A stretch of 64,000 nt of DNA from Acidilutibacter cellobiosedens (GTDB lineage Bacteria > Bacillota > Clostridia > Tissierellales > Acidilutibacteraceae): positions 2,408,673-2,472,672 of the forward strand of contig NZ_CP035282.1 in NCBI RefSeq assembly GCF_004103715.1, given 5' to 3'. This document shows positions 16,882 through 26,134 of the stretch, piece by piece. The notes beneath the pieces are model-generated. The model saw only the letters and a program-made list of their open reading frames with translations. It was not told the origin of the DNA and searched no databases. Each line of letters starts with the position of its first letter. The stretch's first letter is position 1. The translations under genes were made by a program, and so were the position numbers.

Positions 16882-18722
16882 TCACATACACCACCCGAAA
16901 AACTTTCTTTGATTCCGCAATCGTTGCAGGCTAATCTACAATCTTTTGTCAATTCGCCCTTTAGAGATTTTTCATACTCCCTAATCAGATATTTCTTTGA
17001 TACCCCTATATCTATAAAATCCCAAGGAAGCACCTCATCGGTTTTTCTTTCTCTCAATGCATAAAAATCTCCATCTATATTCATTTCTTTAAAGGCTTCC
17101 ATCCATTTATCAAATTTAAATAAATTACCCCAACCATCAAACTTACATCCTTTTTCCCAAGCCCTTATTAAGACCTTACCTATTTTTCTGTCTCCTCTGG
17201 CAAGAATTGCTTCTAAATAACTCAACTTAGGGTCATGATAATTAAATGTTACCTTCTTATCCCTTATACTATTTCTCAATAAGGAAATTTTTCTGTTAAA
17301 TTCATCTAAGGAATTCTGTCCCACCCACTGAAAAGGTGTAAAAGGCTTTGGTACAAAACACGCGGCACTTGTAGTGATTCTCAAATTTCCTTTTCTCCTT
17401 TCGGAAGGTGTAGCAAAAAACAAGTCCTTTACTTTATAAGATAAATCCTTTATTCCCAGGATATCCTCATCCGTCTCGGTGGGAAGTCCAATCATAAAAT
17501 ACAGCTTAATGGATGACCAGCCCTCACTAAAAGCATAAGTGGATGTCCTTATAAGGTCTTCTTCTGTCACTCCCTTATTAATTACATCTCTAAGCCTTTG
17601 ACTTCCTGCTTCCGGAGCAAAAGTCAAACCCGTTTTCCTTACTTTTTCGATTTCTTGTATTACATCTAATTGGAAAGAATCCAATCTTAAAGACGGAAGG
17701 GATACTCCAACATCATCCTTTTCGAATTTTTTCATAAGTATTTTAATCAGATTTTCCAGCTGAGAATAATCACAGGAACTCAAGGAAGTAAGTGAAACAT
17801 TATCATATCCGGTTTTTAATATTAGTTCTTCTGCAGTTCTTACAATAGTATCTACTTTTTTTTCTCTTACAGGCCTATATATCATTCCTGCCTGACAAAA
17901 CCTGCAGCCTCTGCTGCAGCCTCTAAATATTTCAACAGGTACTCTGTCATGTACTATATCTATATATGGAACTATCAACTTATCGGGATAATATACATTA
18001 TCAAGATTCTTGATTATTCTTTTTTTAACTTTAGAAGGAACATTATTATACTTAGGTATAAATTCTCTTACTGTTCCGTTATCATTATAAGAAACTTCAT
18101 AGAATTTAGGAACATATACTCCCTCTATTAAGCAAACTTCTCTTAAAAATTCATCTCTTGATTTACTTTCCTTTTTCCACTTTTTAAATTTTTCGGTTAT
18201 CTCAAAAAAAGCTTCTTCACTTTCCCCCATAACAAAAAAATCCATTATTTCCCACAAAGGTTCCGGGTTATAAGCACAAGGCCCGCCGGCTATAATAAAA
18301 GGATCTTCCTCTGTCCTGTCTTCCGAAATTATAGGAATACCGCCAAGATCAAGCATATTGATAATATTGGTATAGCTCATTTCATATTGAAGGGTAAATC
18401 CTACAAAATCAAATTCATTTATAGGAACCTTGTTTTCAAGAGTAAACAGGGGAATCCCTTCTCGCCTCATTCCATTTTCCATATCAGGCCAAGGGGCAAA
18501 CACCCTTTCGCAGGCAATATCATCTTCTTTGTTCAATAAATTATAAATAATATGAAGGCCTAAATGAGACATTCCAACTTCATAAACATCTGGAAAAGCA
18601 AATGCAAATTTGACATTTATATTGTTTAAATCCTTTTTAACGGAATTCAATTCCATTCCTATATATCTTGCAGGTTTTTCTACTATAGGAAGAATCTTAT
18701 CCAATTTCTCCACATTAATCAA
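16878..18722 (-). CDS. TIGR03960-type radical SAM protein
   Basis: A 614-residue radical SAM enzyme. The N-terminal third resembles a B12-binding-like domain (FAFPDVYEVGMSHLGL). The radical SAM core starts near residue 270 with the iron-sulfur motif CSRGCRFCQAG, and a further part contains FTPFQWVGQ. Four extra cysteines lie near the C-terminus (CRLACNDCGIKES). The family is widely conserved in anaerobes but uncharacterised. Its partner DUF2344 gene overlaps it by four bases. Confidence 0.9.
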   Translation of the reverse strand: MINVEKLDKILPIVEKPARYIGMELNSVKKDLNNINVKFAFAFPDVYEVGMSHLGLHIIYNLLNKEDDIACERVFAPWPDMENGMRREGIPLFTLENKVPINEFDFVGFTLQYEMSYTNIINMLDLGGIPIISEDRTEEDPFIIAGGPCAYNPEPLWEIMDFFVMGESEEAFFEITEKFKKWKKESKSRDEFLREVCLIEGVYVPKFYEVSYNDNGTVREFIPKYNNVPSKVKKRIIKNLDNVYYPDKLIVPYIDIVHDRVPVEIFRGCSRGCRFCQAGMIYRPVREKKVDTIVRTAEELILKTGYDNVSLTSLSSCDYSQLENLIKILMKKFEKDDVGVSLPSLRLDSFQLDVIQEIEKVRKTGLTFAPEAGSQRLRDVINKGVTEEDLIRTSTYAFSEGWSSIKLYFMIGLPTETDEDILGIKDLSYKVKDLFFATPSERRKGNLRITTSAACFVPKPFTPFQWVGQNSLDEFNRKISLLRNSIRDKKVTFNYHDPKLSYLEAILARGDRKIGKVLIRAWEKGCKFDGWGNLFKFDKWMEAFKEMNIDGDFYALRERKTDEVLPWDFIDIGVSKKYLIREYEKSLKGELTKDCRLACNDCGIKESFSGGVCD

Positions 18723-18789
18723 TTAATCCTCCACCTTCCTATTTTTCATAAGTAATATAATACCACTTTTTATACTTTTTTAATAGATT

Positions 18790-18818
18790 AAAAGCAAAAT
18801 CAAGATGATTTTGCTTTT
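18790..18818 (-). terminator. Terminator after the M23-like gene
   Basis: AAAAGCAAAATC and GATTTTGCTTTT form a perfect 12-bp stem around a five-base loop, overlapping the TAA stop of the M23-like gene. A short T run ends the stem on the minus strand. It separates the min-M23 region from the radical SAM genes. Confidence 0.7.
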
Positions 18819-19488
18819 AAAAATTAATATATTCTTCCGGATTTACAGGTTCCCCCTTCACTCGTATTTCAAAATGTAAATATCTATTTCCTTCTTTAAG
18901 GTTTCCAAGGCTTCCAATCTTTTGTCCTTTAGCGACTTTGTCCCCTTTTTCAACATGAACTTCTTTCATCTGACCGTAAACGGCACTGATTTCTCCATAA
19001 TCTACGGTAACAAAATATCCCAAACTATTTTTGTCCTCAATATCTGATACGGTTCCGTCGCCGATAGAATAAGCTACTCCTTCACTTGCAGGAATTATAT
19101 CAATTCCGTTGTTAAAAACCTTATTTTTTACTTGTTTCCCTTCTCCAAAGTATTTATATATTTTTCCCTCCATCGGAACAATATATTCCTCTTTCCCTTG
19201 AAAACTGTTGAACACGGTTACAATTTTATCAGGTATCTTAATCTTGTTTTTAGCAAAATCAATTATCTTTTTACCGTCCTTTTTAATTTCAAATTTATAA
19301 TTAACCCCTTTATCTATAATCCTTATAACATTATTGGAAAAATTAGAATTAATCCTTTTTAAAATTAAAATGATAATGATTATTATTAAAATGATAATCA
19401 TTCTTTTTATCTGTTTTTCATAAAATCTTCTGTCCTTATAAAATTGCGTATTTATCCTAAAAATTTTGTTTAAATTTTTAATATTCAT
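18817..19488 (-). CDS. Membrane-anchored M23 (LytM-like) protein with degenerate zinc site
   Basis: A 223-residue protein starting at the ATG 19486-19488 (AGGTGG seven bases upstream). One transmembrane helix lies at about residues 28-44 and a peptidase M23 fold fills the C-terminal half. The metal ligands are altered: the HxGxD motif reads NNGID (His to Asn), the YAHL motif reads YGQM (His to Gln), and the HxH motif reads YLHFE (first His to Tyr). Only one of the usual His ligands remains. It is therefore likely a non-catalytic LytM-type scaffold or activator, comparable in kind to the non-hydrolytic LytM domain of some SpoIIQ proteins. This is inference from motif loss. Confidence 0.85.
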   Translation of the reverse strand: MNIKNLNKIFRINTQFYKDRRFYEKQIKRMIIILIIIIIILILKRINSNFSNNVIRIIDKGVNYKFEIKKDGKKIIDFAKNKIKIPDKIVTVFNSFQGKEEYIVPMEGKIYKYFGEGKQVKNKVFNNGIDIIPASEGVAYSIGDGTVSDIEDKNSLGYFVTVDYGEISAVYGQMKEVHVEKGDKVAKGQKIGSLGNLKEGNRYLHFEIRVKGEPVNPEEYINF

Positions 19489-19571
19489 ATTATCCACCTG
19501 CCTATCAATATATTAATAGAATATTTTAAACAGACAGGTTTTATTACTAATAATATTCTTCTTTTTATCTT

Positions 19572-19600
19572 AAAAAAACCCTAACCTCCGCAGTTAGGGC
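19572..19600 (-). terminator. Terminator after minE
   Basis: On the minus strand GCCCTAAC pairs with GTTAGGG around a short loop (TGCGGAG) and is followed by a run of seven T. It ends the mre-min transcript just after minE. Confidence 0.88.
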
Positions 19601-19612
19601 TTACAAACACTA

Positions 19613-19891
19613 TTATGATTTATTTTTAATCTTTAATATGGGAATGTTGGCTACCAATGCCGGAATAGGCATATTATCAGTTTCCCTCCTGGTTCTTGTC
19701 ATCTTGATATCCAATCCGTCCTTATCAATTTCTACATATTCAGAGATTACCCTTATTATATCTCCTTTAATCATTTCAAGAAATTTAGGCGACAAATCTC
19801 CTCTATCATGTACTAAAACAAGTTTTAATCTCTCTTTAGCAATGTTTTTACTGTTCGAGCTACTTTTACTAAAAAATCTTAATAAATCCAA
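19613..19891 (-). CDS. minE: Cell division topological specificity factor MinE
   Basis: A 92-residue MinE that releases MinD from the membrane and restricts MinC activity to the poles. The N-terminal membrane-targeting and anti-MinCD region reads AKERLKLVLVHDRGDLSP; the C-terminal topological domain is shorter and ends basic. It lies 12 bases after minD. The presence of MinE, rather than DivIVA-only positioning, is typical of clostridia. Confidence 0.95.
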   Translation of the reverse strand: MDLLRFFSKSSSNSKNIAKERLKLVLVHDRGDLSPKFLEMIKGDIIRVISEYVEIDKDGLDIKMTRTRRETDNMPIPALVANIPILKIKNKS

Positions 19892-19903
19892 AAAAATCCC
19901 CCC

Positions 19904-20698
19904 TTACCTTCCAAAAAGAATTTTCAATATTTTATTAAATTTTCCCTCATCGGTATTTAAATCAAGAAAATCTACTTTCTCTCCGAGTATTCTTCTTGCA
20001 ATATTTCTATAGGCCATCCCTGAACGAGCATTTTGATCAGTAACTACCGGCTCACCTTTGTTAGTAGAAATAACTATGGCTTCGTCATCTGGAACAACCC
20101 CTAAAAGCTCAATTGCCAAAATGTCTATTATATCATCAATATTCATCATATCTCCCTTTTTAACCATATCTTGGCGAATTCTGTTAACTATAAGCCTTGG
20201 ATTATGTAAGCCCTTTGATTCCAACAAACCTATTACTCTATCTGCATCTCTTACCGCTGATATTTCCGGTGTAGTTACAACAATAGCTTCATCCGCTCCT
20301 GCAATTGCATTTTGAAATCCCTGTTCGATACCGGCAGGAGAATCTATTATTACATATTCAAATTCTTCTTTTAAATTATTACATAGTTCCAACATTTGTT
20401 CAGGATTTATTGCGGTTTTATCCTTCGTTTGAGCAGCAGGAAGAAGATATAAACCCTCATATCTTTTATCTCTTATTAACCCTTGCTTTAATCTGCAAAC
20501 TTTTTCTACTACGTCTACTATATCATAAACAATTCTATTCTCCAATCCCATTACTACGTCAAGATTCCTCAGTCCTATATCTGAATCCACTACTACTACT
20601 TTCTTTTCAAGTAATGCTAATCCAGTACCTATATTTGCTGTGGTAGTAGTTTTACCTACTCCTCCTTTACCAGATGTCACAACAATAACTTTGCCCAT
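19904..20698 (-). CDS. minD: Septum site-determining ATPase MinD
   Basis: A 264-residue ParA/MinD-family ATPase. The deviant Walker A motif GKGGVGKTT is near residue 10, with DSDIGLRNLDVVMGLENR and DSPAGIEQGF (Walker B). The C-terminus ends in a short amphipathic membrane-targeting helix (FNKILKILFGR). It forms the membrane ATPase of the Min oscillator or gradient together with minC and minE on either side. Confidence 0.97.
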   Translation of the reverse strand: MGKVIVVTSGKGGVGKTTTTANIGTGLALLEKKVVVVDSDIGLRNLDVVMGLENRIVYDIVDVVEKVCRLKQGLIRDKRYEGLYLLPAAQTKDKTAINPEQMLELCNNLKEEFEYVIIDSPAGIEQGFQNAIAGADEAIVVTTPEISAVRDADRVIGLLESKGLHNPRLIVNRIRQDMVKKGDMMNIDDIIDILAIELLGVVPDDEAIVISTNKGEPVVTDQNARSGMAYRNIARRILGEKVDFLDLNTDEGKFNKILKILFGR

Positions 20699-20714
20699 AC
20701 TTTCTCCTCCTCTA

Positions 20715-21338
20715 CTATTTATTCTTAAGTAAATAAGGCTCTATTACCACTTCTCCATCACATACTCTGGCTATTTCAGGCCATTTTGAAATATTCACTT
20801 CCCCATCGGGTTTTCTTGCAATAATATCAGCTATTCTAAGTTGGGTAGGGTTTAACTCGTAAGCGGCAACAAAAACTTTTTTGTTTCCATCTACTCCGGC
20901 ATGAGCAATTCCTCTCAAATGTCCAAGTACTACAATGTTGCCTTTAGCCGATATCATCCCTCCCGGATTTATATCTCCCAGTATTACTAAATTGCCAGAA
21001 TACTCTATAGTTTGTCCAGATCTCACAGTGGTAGTAATAAATTTTGTCATTCCTTCACTTTCATCCCTCAGAAAACCTTCCTCTAAGTTTTCCGAAGCTA
21101 AAGCATTTTCATTGATGTCCAATTTATATTTATCATTTATTAATTCCTTAATTTCACTTTTTTCTTCTTCTGTTAAAGCTTTTCCCTTAATATCAGATAT
21201 TCTCCCTCCTTTGAAAAATGAATTCGACCTTTTCAGCTTCCTATCTAACTCATTTTTTATTAAAGAAAAATTCCCATCCTTTATATATATACATATTCCA
21301 TTTCTTGTTCCCTTAAAAGAAACCAACTCATTGCTCAT
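20715..21338 (-). CDS. minC: Septum site-determining protein MinC
   Basis: A 207-residue FtsZ inhibitor. The ATG at 21336-21338 (MSNELVSFKGTRNG) has a GGAGG site seven bases upstream; a longer reading of eight residues has none. The N-terminal FtsZ-binding domain and the C-terminal beta-helix (SGNLVILGDINPGGMISAKGNIVVLGHLRG) are both visible. First gene of minCDE, 87 bases downstream of mrdA. Confidence 0.96.
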   Translation of the reverse strand: MSNELVSFKGTRNGICIYIKDGNFSLIKNELDRKLKRSNSFFKGGRISDIKGKALTEEEKSEIKELINDKYKLDINENALASENLEEGFLRDESEGMTKFITTTVRSGQTIEYSGNLVILGDINPGGMISAKGNIVVLGHLRGIAHAGVDGNKKVFVAAYELNPTQLRIADIIARKPDGEVNISKWPEIARVCDGEVVIEPYLLKNK

Positions 21339-21424
21339 CTGCAGACCTCCAACAAATAACACTATTAATATTCTTCATTTAATTTGTAATTCCTTCTTTA
21401 TTAAAAAATGAATTGGAAGGTGGA

Positions 21425-24400
21425 CTACCTTGACAATTCATTTTCTATTGGTAACACTTCTTTTTGTTCTTCCTCTTCATTTAGACCAAGATATTCAGCT
21501 ATAACATCTCTTGCTATTGGGCCGGCATAACCTCCGCTTCCTCCTTGAAATATTACTACCGATATGGCAATCTGAGGGTCATCGTATGGTGCAAAGGCCA
21601 CAAACCATGCATAATCATCATAGGTATCCAATGTAACGGGATTAATACCGCTTTTTTGTGCCGTTCCCGTTTTAGCAGCCACTTTCACTGGGAATTTAGA
21701 AAATATGCTCTTTGCCGTACCTTCTACGGCAACCTTTCTCATCGCATATTTAACACGTTCCAAATTCTCATAATCGTTAAGCTTTATCTTGTGACCCGAA
21801 TCTTCTCTTTTATATTCCACTGCAGAATTATCATAATTTTTTATTGAGTCAACCACTGACATCTTATGAAGATATCCTCCGTTTGACAAAGTGGCTATAT
21901 AATTTGCCATCTGTATTGGAGTATAAGAATTTTGCCCTTGTCCAATAGTAATATTAAGAGTATCGGCTATATTCCAACCTGCCTGATTTAAATAAGTATA
22001 TTTAATTTTATCGGCTAACCCTTCTCTTTCTCCCTCAAGCCTTTTTTCAGGATCTATTCCCATTTTATCCAATCTTTTTATTACTTCCGTTCTGGATAAA
22101 AGCTCTTCATTTCCTACCCAACTGATTATTTCATTTATTACTTCTTCTAAATCCTTATCGTCTAATTTTACGCCATCTTTTACATATTTATTTATGTTTT
22201 CTTTAAGATATCTTTTTAAAATGCCCTTAGTACTTGCAATCTTTTTACTTGGATCAGGAACTCCACCATGAGCTTCCGCCGGAACATCTATTTCTATTCC
22301 CGTTTTATCATTCAACCCAAATTTTTTAGCCATATTGGTGATATCCTCAATATCCAGCTTAATTCCAATACTTTCTCCTGTCCTTTGATTTTTTCCGAGA
22401 GCTAAGGTATAAAAGTAATAGTTACAGGAATCTCTTATAGCATTATATACATTTTCATTTCCATGACTTCCTCTGCCATTTTTCCATATCAGGCATGTAA
22501 ATCTCTTATTGCCTATATCTACATAACCCATATCTCTGATGGTCTTATTAGGATCCATACCTTTCTCCAAAGCCGCCATAGCGGTAACCATCTTAAAAGT
22601 GGACCCAGGCTGAATAGCCGTTTGTAAAGCAACATTGTATAAAGGCCTTGGTGCTAAAGTGTCCTCCTCGTTTTCGGGAAAGAGGCTTTCCCAATCTGAA
22701 TTTGATATTCCTGTGGAAAACATATTTGGATCATAGTCCGGATAATTGGCTAAGGTCAATATTTCTCCGGTTTTTACATCTGTGGCAACCAAAGCTCCGC
22801 TTGTTGCATTGACATAAGGTCGTCCTTTTTTCTTATTGGTTCCAAATTTATAATTTCCCCACTTGCTTTCGTAAACTCCGCCTTTTTGAATTGCTTCTAT
22901 GCCCTTTTTAAGAGCGGCTTCTGCTACCTCTTGTAGCTTCGCATCGATAGTAAGATATAAATTATCTCCCGGTGTGGGATCTTCCTGACTGATTGTATTA
23001 ATTGTATTTCCAAAGGCATCAACCTCCACAATTTTTTTGCCTTCTTTTCCTTTCATCTGATCTTCATACTTTTCTTCTATTCCCGTTTTTCCTATTATAT
23101 CATTGGGAGAATAGCCGTTTTCTTCAACGTATTTTTTTATTTCATTAGATTGAGATATCTTTCCTAAGTATCCTAATATATGAGATGCAGTATTCCCGAG
23201 GGGATAATATCTTATCGGTTCAATAGAAACCTGAACACCTGACATATCCATTTTTCCCTCTTCCAATTTTGCTACAGTTGAATCCTTTATCCCATATGCG
23301 ATATTAATCGGTTGATAAGCTCTATAGCCTTGGCTGTTCAACTGATCCAATATTAAAAGCATAGGTCTTACTTCATATTCGCTAAGTTTTTTATCTATTT
23401 CAAATTTATCTCTCAAAAAGTAAAAAGCTTCTTCCGCACTGCTTTTTTTTGGAATATTAAATTGGCTAAACCAATTATTTTTATTATTTATACTTACATA
23501 TTGTAAATTTGAAACGGATATCTTGGGATTAACACCATTATTCAGCAAAACTTCCTGAGCAATATTTTTAACTTTCTTATCCAATATGGTTTCTTTTAAC
23601 GCACCTGTTTTTTTACCCAGCTCTATTAAAACGTTTATAGGTGTATCAGAGCCTGAAGAACTATTGTCTTTGAATTTGTAAATCAAGCCCGTCTTTTCCT
23701 CATTCAACTCATAAGTAACGGGACATTTAACATTCTTCTCTTCGATCTTGGAAATTAATATTTTACCCGGAATTATAGTCTCCGTAACTTTGCCCTTATC
23801 ATCTTTTTCCTCTACTACCTTTTCCAATAAATTATTAACGGAAGTCTGCATTACTATATTCACGAAATCATCTTTTGCACTACTCTTCATCGTTATATTA
23901 TTATATTTCTTCATGAGAGATCTTTTCTGACTCTCATATTCCTCGTCAAATGTTAAATCAAAAGGCTGAATTTCAATATCGTCTACATATCCTTTACTTT
24001 TTAATAAATCATAAGTTAATTGTCTGGATATAGGATGATCTATTATTTTTCTTATAATGTTTCTGTCATTACCTATAAGGCTAAGTATACATTCCTCGGG
24101 AGACGATTTAAGAGGCAGTTTGTTCTCCGTCTTCCATTCATCTATGTCTTTCCCCTCCTCAAAATTAAAAACAACCCCTCCGTCAGCAAGAGAAATTTCT
24201 ATAGGCATGTCTATTCCTTTGCTCTGCAGAGCATGAATAGCTTTATTCCCTGTTAAGAACTTAAAATTTTCGTTATCAACATAAAATGTATTTAATATTT
24301 GATGAAGAAAATTATTATTAATTATTATATCAATGATTTTTTCTTCCGGATCTTGGTTCTCATTATTATATGAGTCTTCATTTTTGTATTTAAAAACATT

Positions 24401-24766
24401 CATTTCTATAGGAAATTCATCTATATAATTAACGCCATCCTCCTCTAAAAGTCTTGACAAATTTAATACTGTTTTATTTCTTTCTTTTTTATCCTTTAAA
24501 TTCAATTCATCTTTTAAAATCTGAACAGTAAAACTTGGCTTGTTCCCTGCCAACAGCCGTCCATACCTGTCCCTGATTTCTCCTCTCGGTGCGGTAATGG
24601 AAATTTCTTTCAGTCTTTTATTATCGGATATATCCCTATAATAATCTCCCTGAACTATTGTTAATCTTGCCAATTGAAAAAAAAGAACAAAAAATACTGC
24701 AAAGATAAAAATCATCAGTATGTTATATCTGTCCTTTAATTTATCAATAAGTTTCACAGAACTCAC
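21425..24766 (-). CDS. mrdA: Elongasome transpeptidase PBP2 (MrdA), unusually long
   Basis: A class B penicillin-binding protein that crosslinks peptidoglycan during rod elongation with RodA and MreBCD. One N-terminal transmembrane helix, the SITAPRGEIRDRYGRLLAGN motif of the dimerisation domain, and the transpeptidase motifs STFK, SCN and KTGTAQ are all present. At 1113 residues it is much longer than the approximately 630-700 of proteobacterial PBP2. The extra length includes a long segment between the N-terminal motif and the LGYLGKIS region, and a charged insertion in the transpeptidase domain between SCN and KTG (around KKIASTKGILKRYLKENINK). Long versions occur in clostridia. It starts three bases after mreD ends. 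Confidence 0.93.
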   Translation of the reverse strand: MSSVKLIDKLKDRYNILMIFIFAVFFVLFFQLARLTIVQGDYYRDISDNKRLKEISITAPRGEIRDRYGRLLAGNKPSFTVQILKDELNLKDKKERNKTVLNLSRLLEEDGVNYIDEFPIEMNVFKYKNEDSYNNENQDPEEKIIDIIINNNFLHQILNTFYVDNENFKFLTGNKAIHALQSKGIDMPIEISLADGGVVFNFEEGKDIDEWKTENKLPLKSSPEECILSLIGNDRNIIRKIIDHPISRQLTYDLLKSKGYVDDIEIQPFDLTFDEEYESQKRSLMKKYNNITMKSSAKDDFVNIVMQTSVNNLLEKVVEEKDDKGKVTETIIPGKILISKIEEKNVKCPVTYELNEEKTGLIYKFKDNSSSGSDTPINVLIELGKKTGALKETILDKKVKNIAQEVLLNNGVNPKISVSNLQYVSINNKNNWFSQFNIPKKSSAEEAFYFLRDKFEIDKKLSEYEVRPMLLILDQLNSQGYRAYQPINIAYGIKDSTVAKLEEGKMDMSGVQVSIEPIRYYPLGNTASHILGYLGKISQSNEIKKYVEENGYSPNDIIGKTGIEEKYEDQMKGKEGKKIVEVDAFGNTINTISQEDPTPGDNLYLTIDAKLQEVAEAALKKGIEAIQKGGVYESKWGNYKFGTNKKKGRPYVNATSGALVATDVKTGEILTLANYPDYDPNMFSTGISNSDWESLFPENEEDTLAPRPLYNVALQTAIQPGSTFKMVTAMAALEKGMDPNKTIRDMGYVDIGNKRFTCLIWKNGRGSHGNENVYNAIRDSCNYYFYTLALGKNQRTGESIGIKLDIEDITNMAKKFGLNDKTGIEIDVPAEAHGGVPDPSKKIASTKGILKRYLKENINKYVKDGVKLDDKDLEEVINEIISWVGNEELLSRTEVIKRLDKMGIDPEKRLEGEREGLADKIKYTYLNQAGWNIADTLNITIGQGQNSYTPIQMANYIATLSNGGYLHKMSVVDSIKNYDNSAVEYKREDSGHKIKLNDYENLERVKYAMRKVAVEGTAKSIFSKFPVKVAAKTGTAQKSGINPVTLDTYDDYAWFVAFAPYDDPQIAISVVIFQGGSGGYAGPIARDVIAEYLGLNEEEEQKEVLPIENELSR

Positions 24767-24768
24767 CT

Positions 24769-25284
24769 CTATTTTCCTCCAAATTTAATGGAAGAAACAG
24801 TAAATTTCTTCAATAACCATTTATATAATGGAATTGATAAAATAACATTATATATTATTTCAATAATTATAACATTTCTTATAAGATCATAAAAATAAGA
24901 ATTCATTGATAGAAAATACATTATTATAAAATACAGGAGATGATATATAACCGTTCCCAGGGAAATAAAAATAAAAGGTGCGATTAAGCTATCCTTATAT
25001 ATTTTAGTTTCCATAATTCCAATAAAATATCCTATTAAAAAATATATAAGAGCATTTACCCCAAGTACAGGACTAAAAAAAATGTCCTGAAGAAATCCTG
25101 CGATTATCCCTACCACAGCTCCCTCCCTTTTTCCGTTCAAAATAGCTAGGGATACTACAATTATCAAGGCAGTATTAGGAACAACCCCTAATACTGCTAT
25201 ATGTGGAATAATCGTACTCTGCAATATGAAGTTGAAAATAACAATGCATAAAATAATTAACCAGCGCAAATTTCTACCCCTCAT
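24769..25284 (-). CDS. mreD: Rod shape-determining membrane protein MreD
   Basis: A 171-residue integral membrane protein with about five hydrophobic helices and little else. The N-terminal NFILQSTIIPHIAVLGVVPN and the FLQDIFFSPVLGVNALIYFL segment are typical MreD. It overlaps mreC by one base and mrdA follows at once, so mreB-mreC-mreD-mrdA is a single unit. Confidence 0.92.
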   Translation of the reverse strand: MRGRNLRWLIILCIVIFNFILQSTIIPHIAVLGVVPNTALIIVVSLAILNGKREGAVVGIIAGFLQDIFFSPVLGVNALIYFLIGYFIGIMETKIYKDSLIAPFIFISLGTVIYHLLYFIIMYFLSMNSYFYDLIRNVIIIEIIYNVILSIPLYKWLLKKFTVSSIKFGGK

Positions 25285-26123
25285 TATTTATTAATAATTA
25301 TATATACTTTATATATCTTTTTAAAATTTATGGCCGGGTCCACTAAAATACTTTTCATCAAATTTTTTTCATCTTTTTCTACTTCGGTCACTTCTCCGAC
25401 ATATAAATCTTTCACAAAACCTTCTCCAAGTCCGGAAGTAAAAAGCTTGTCTCCTTTAACTATATCTGCATCACTGTCAAATAAATATCCTGACAACTTT
25501 CCATCAACACTTCCCGATAAAATCCCTCCGTCTTGAGTTCTTATTATCTTATAAGAAATATCACTATTTTCATCTATTATAGATATAACCTTTGCCCAAT
25601 TATCTCCTACATCTGAAACTCTTCCTACCAATCCTTCTTGCACAACATTATTTTCAATTTCTATTCCCTGAACAACTGTGTCACCCTTTTTTATTCCATC
25701 TTTTAGTCCTTTATCTATAACAAATCTGTCAAACCAATTTCCAGGTTCTTTTGCAATGATATTAGCACCTACCAAATTATATTTTGTATTATTTAATAGC
25801 TGTTCTTCTTTCTGAAGATAATCTGCTTTAGAAATAATATTTTCATATTCCCTATTTTTATTTTCTAATTCTGCTACTTTTTTTCTGAGGTTTTCATTTT
25901 CCTCCTTTAAACGAAAAACATTCTTTACAGAATCTATTCCATTAACAACCTTATTACTTGCAGCAGAAAAAACTTTTTCCACCGGAGAAAAAATATTTCC
26001 TATTATTCTCTCCACGGAAGTCAACTGCATTCTTTCAGAACCCGTTAACCCGATGATGGCTATTAGAATGATAGTAATTGAAATAACTATCATTCTATCT
26101 CCATATTTTTTTAGAAATGACAT
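25284..26123 (-). CDS. mreC: Rod shape-determining protein MreC
   Basis: A 279-residue protein starting at the ATG 26121-26123 (MSFLKKYGDR); a GTG 12 bases earlier overlaps the mreB stop. A short cytoplasmic end and one transmembrane helix are followed by a coiled coil (about residues 60-95: LKEENENLRKKVAELENKN) and the beta-rich MreC domain (ANIIAKEPGNWFDRFVIDKG). It links MreB filaments to PBP2. Confidence 0.95.
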   Translation of the reverse strand: MSFLKKYGDRMIVISITIILIAIIGLTGSERMQLTSVERIIGNIFSPVEKVFSAASNKVVNGIDSVKNVFRLKEENENLRKKVAELENKNREYENIISKADYLQKEEQLLNNTKYNLVGANIIAKEPGNWFDRFVIDKGLKDGIKKGDTVVQGIEIENNVVQEGLVGRVSDVGDNWAKVISIIDENSDISYKIIRTQDGGILSGSVDGKLSGYLFDSDADIVKGDKLFTSGLGEGFVKDLYVGEVTEVEKDEKNLMKSILVDPAINFKKIYKVYIIINK

Positions 26124-26134
26124 AATTATCACCA

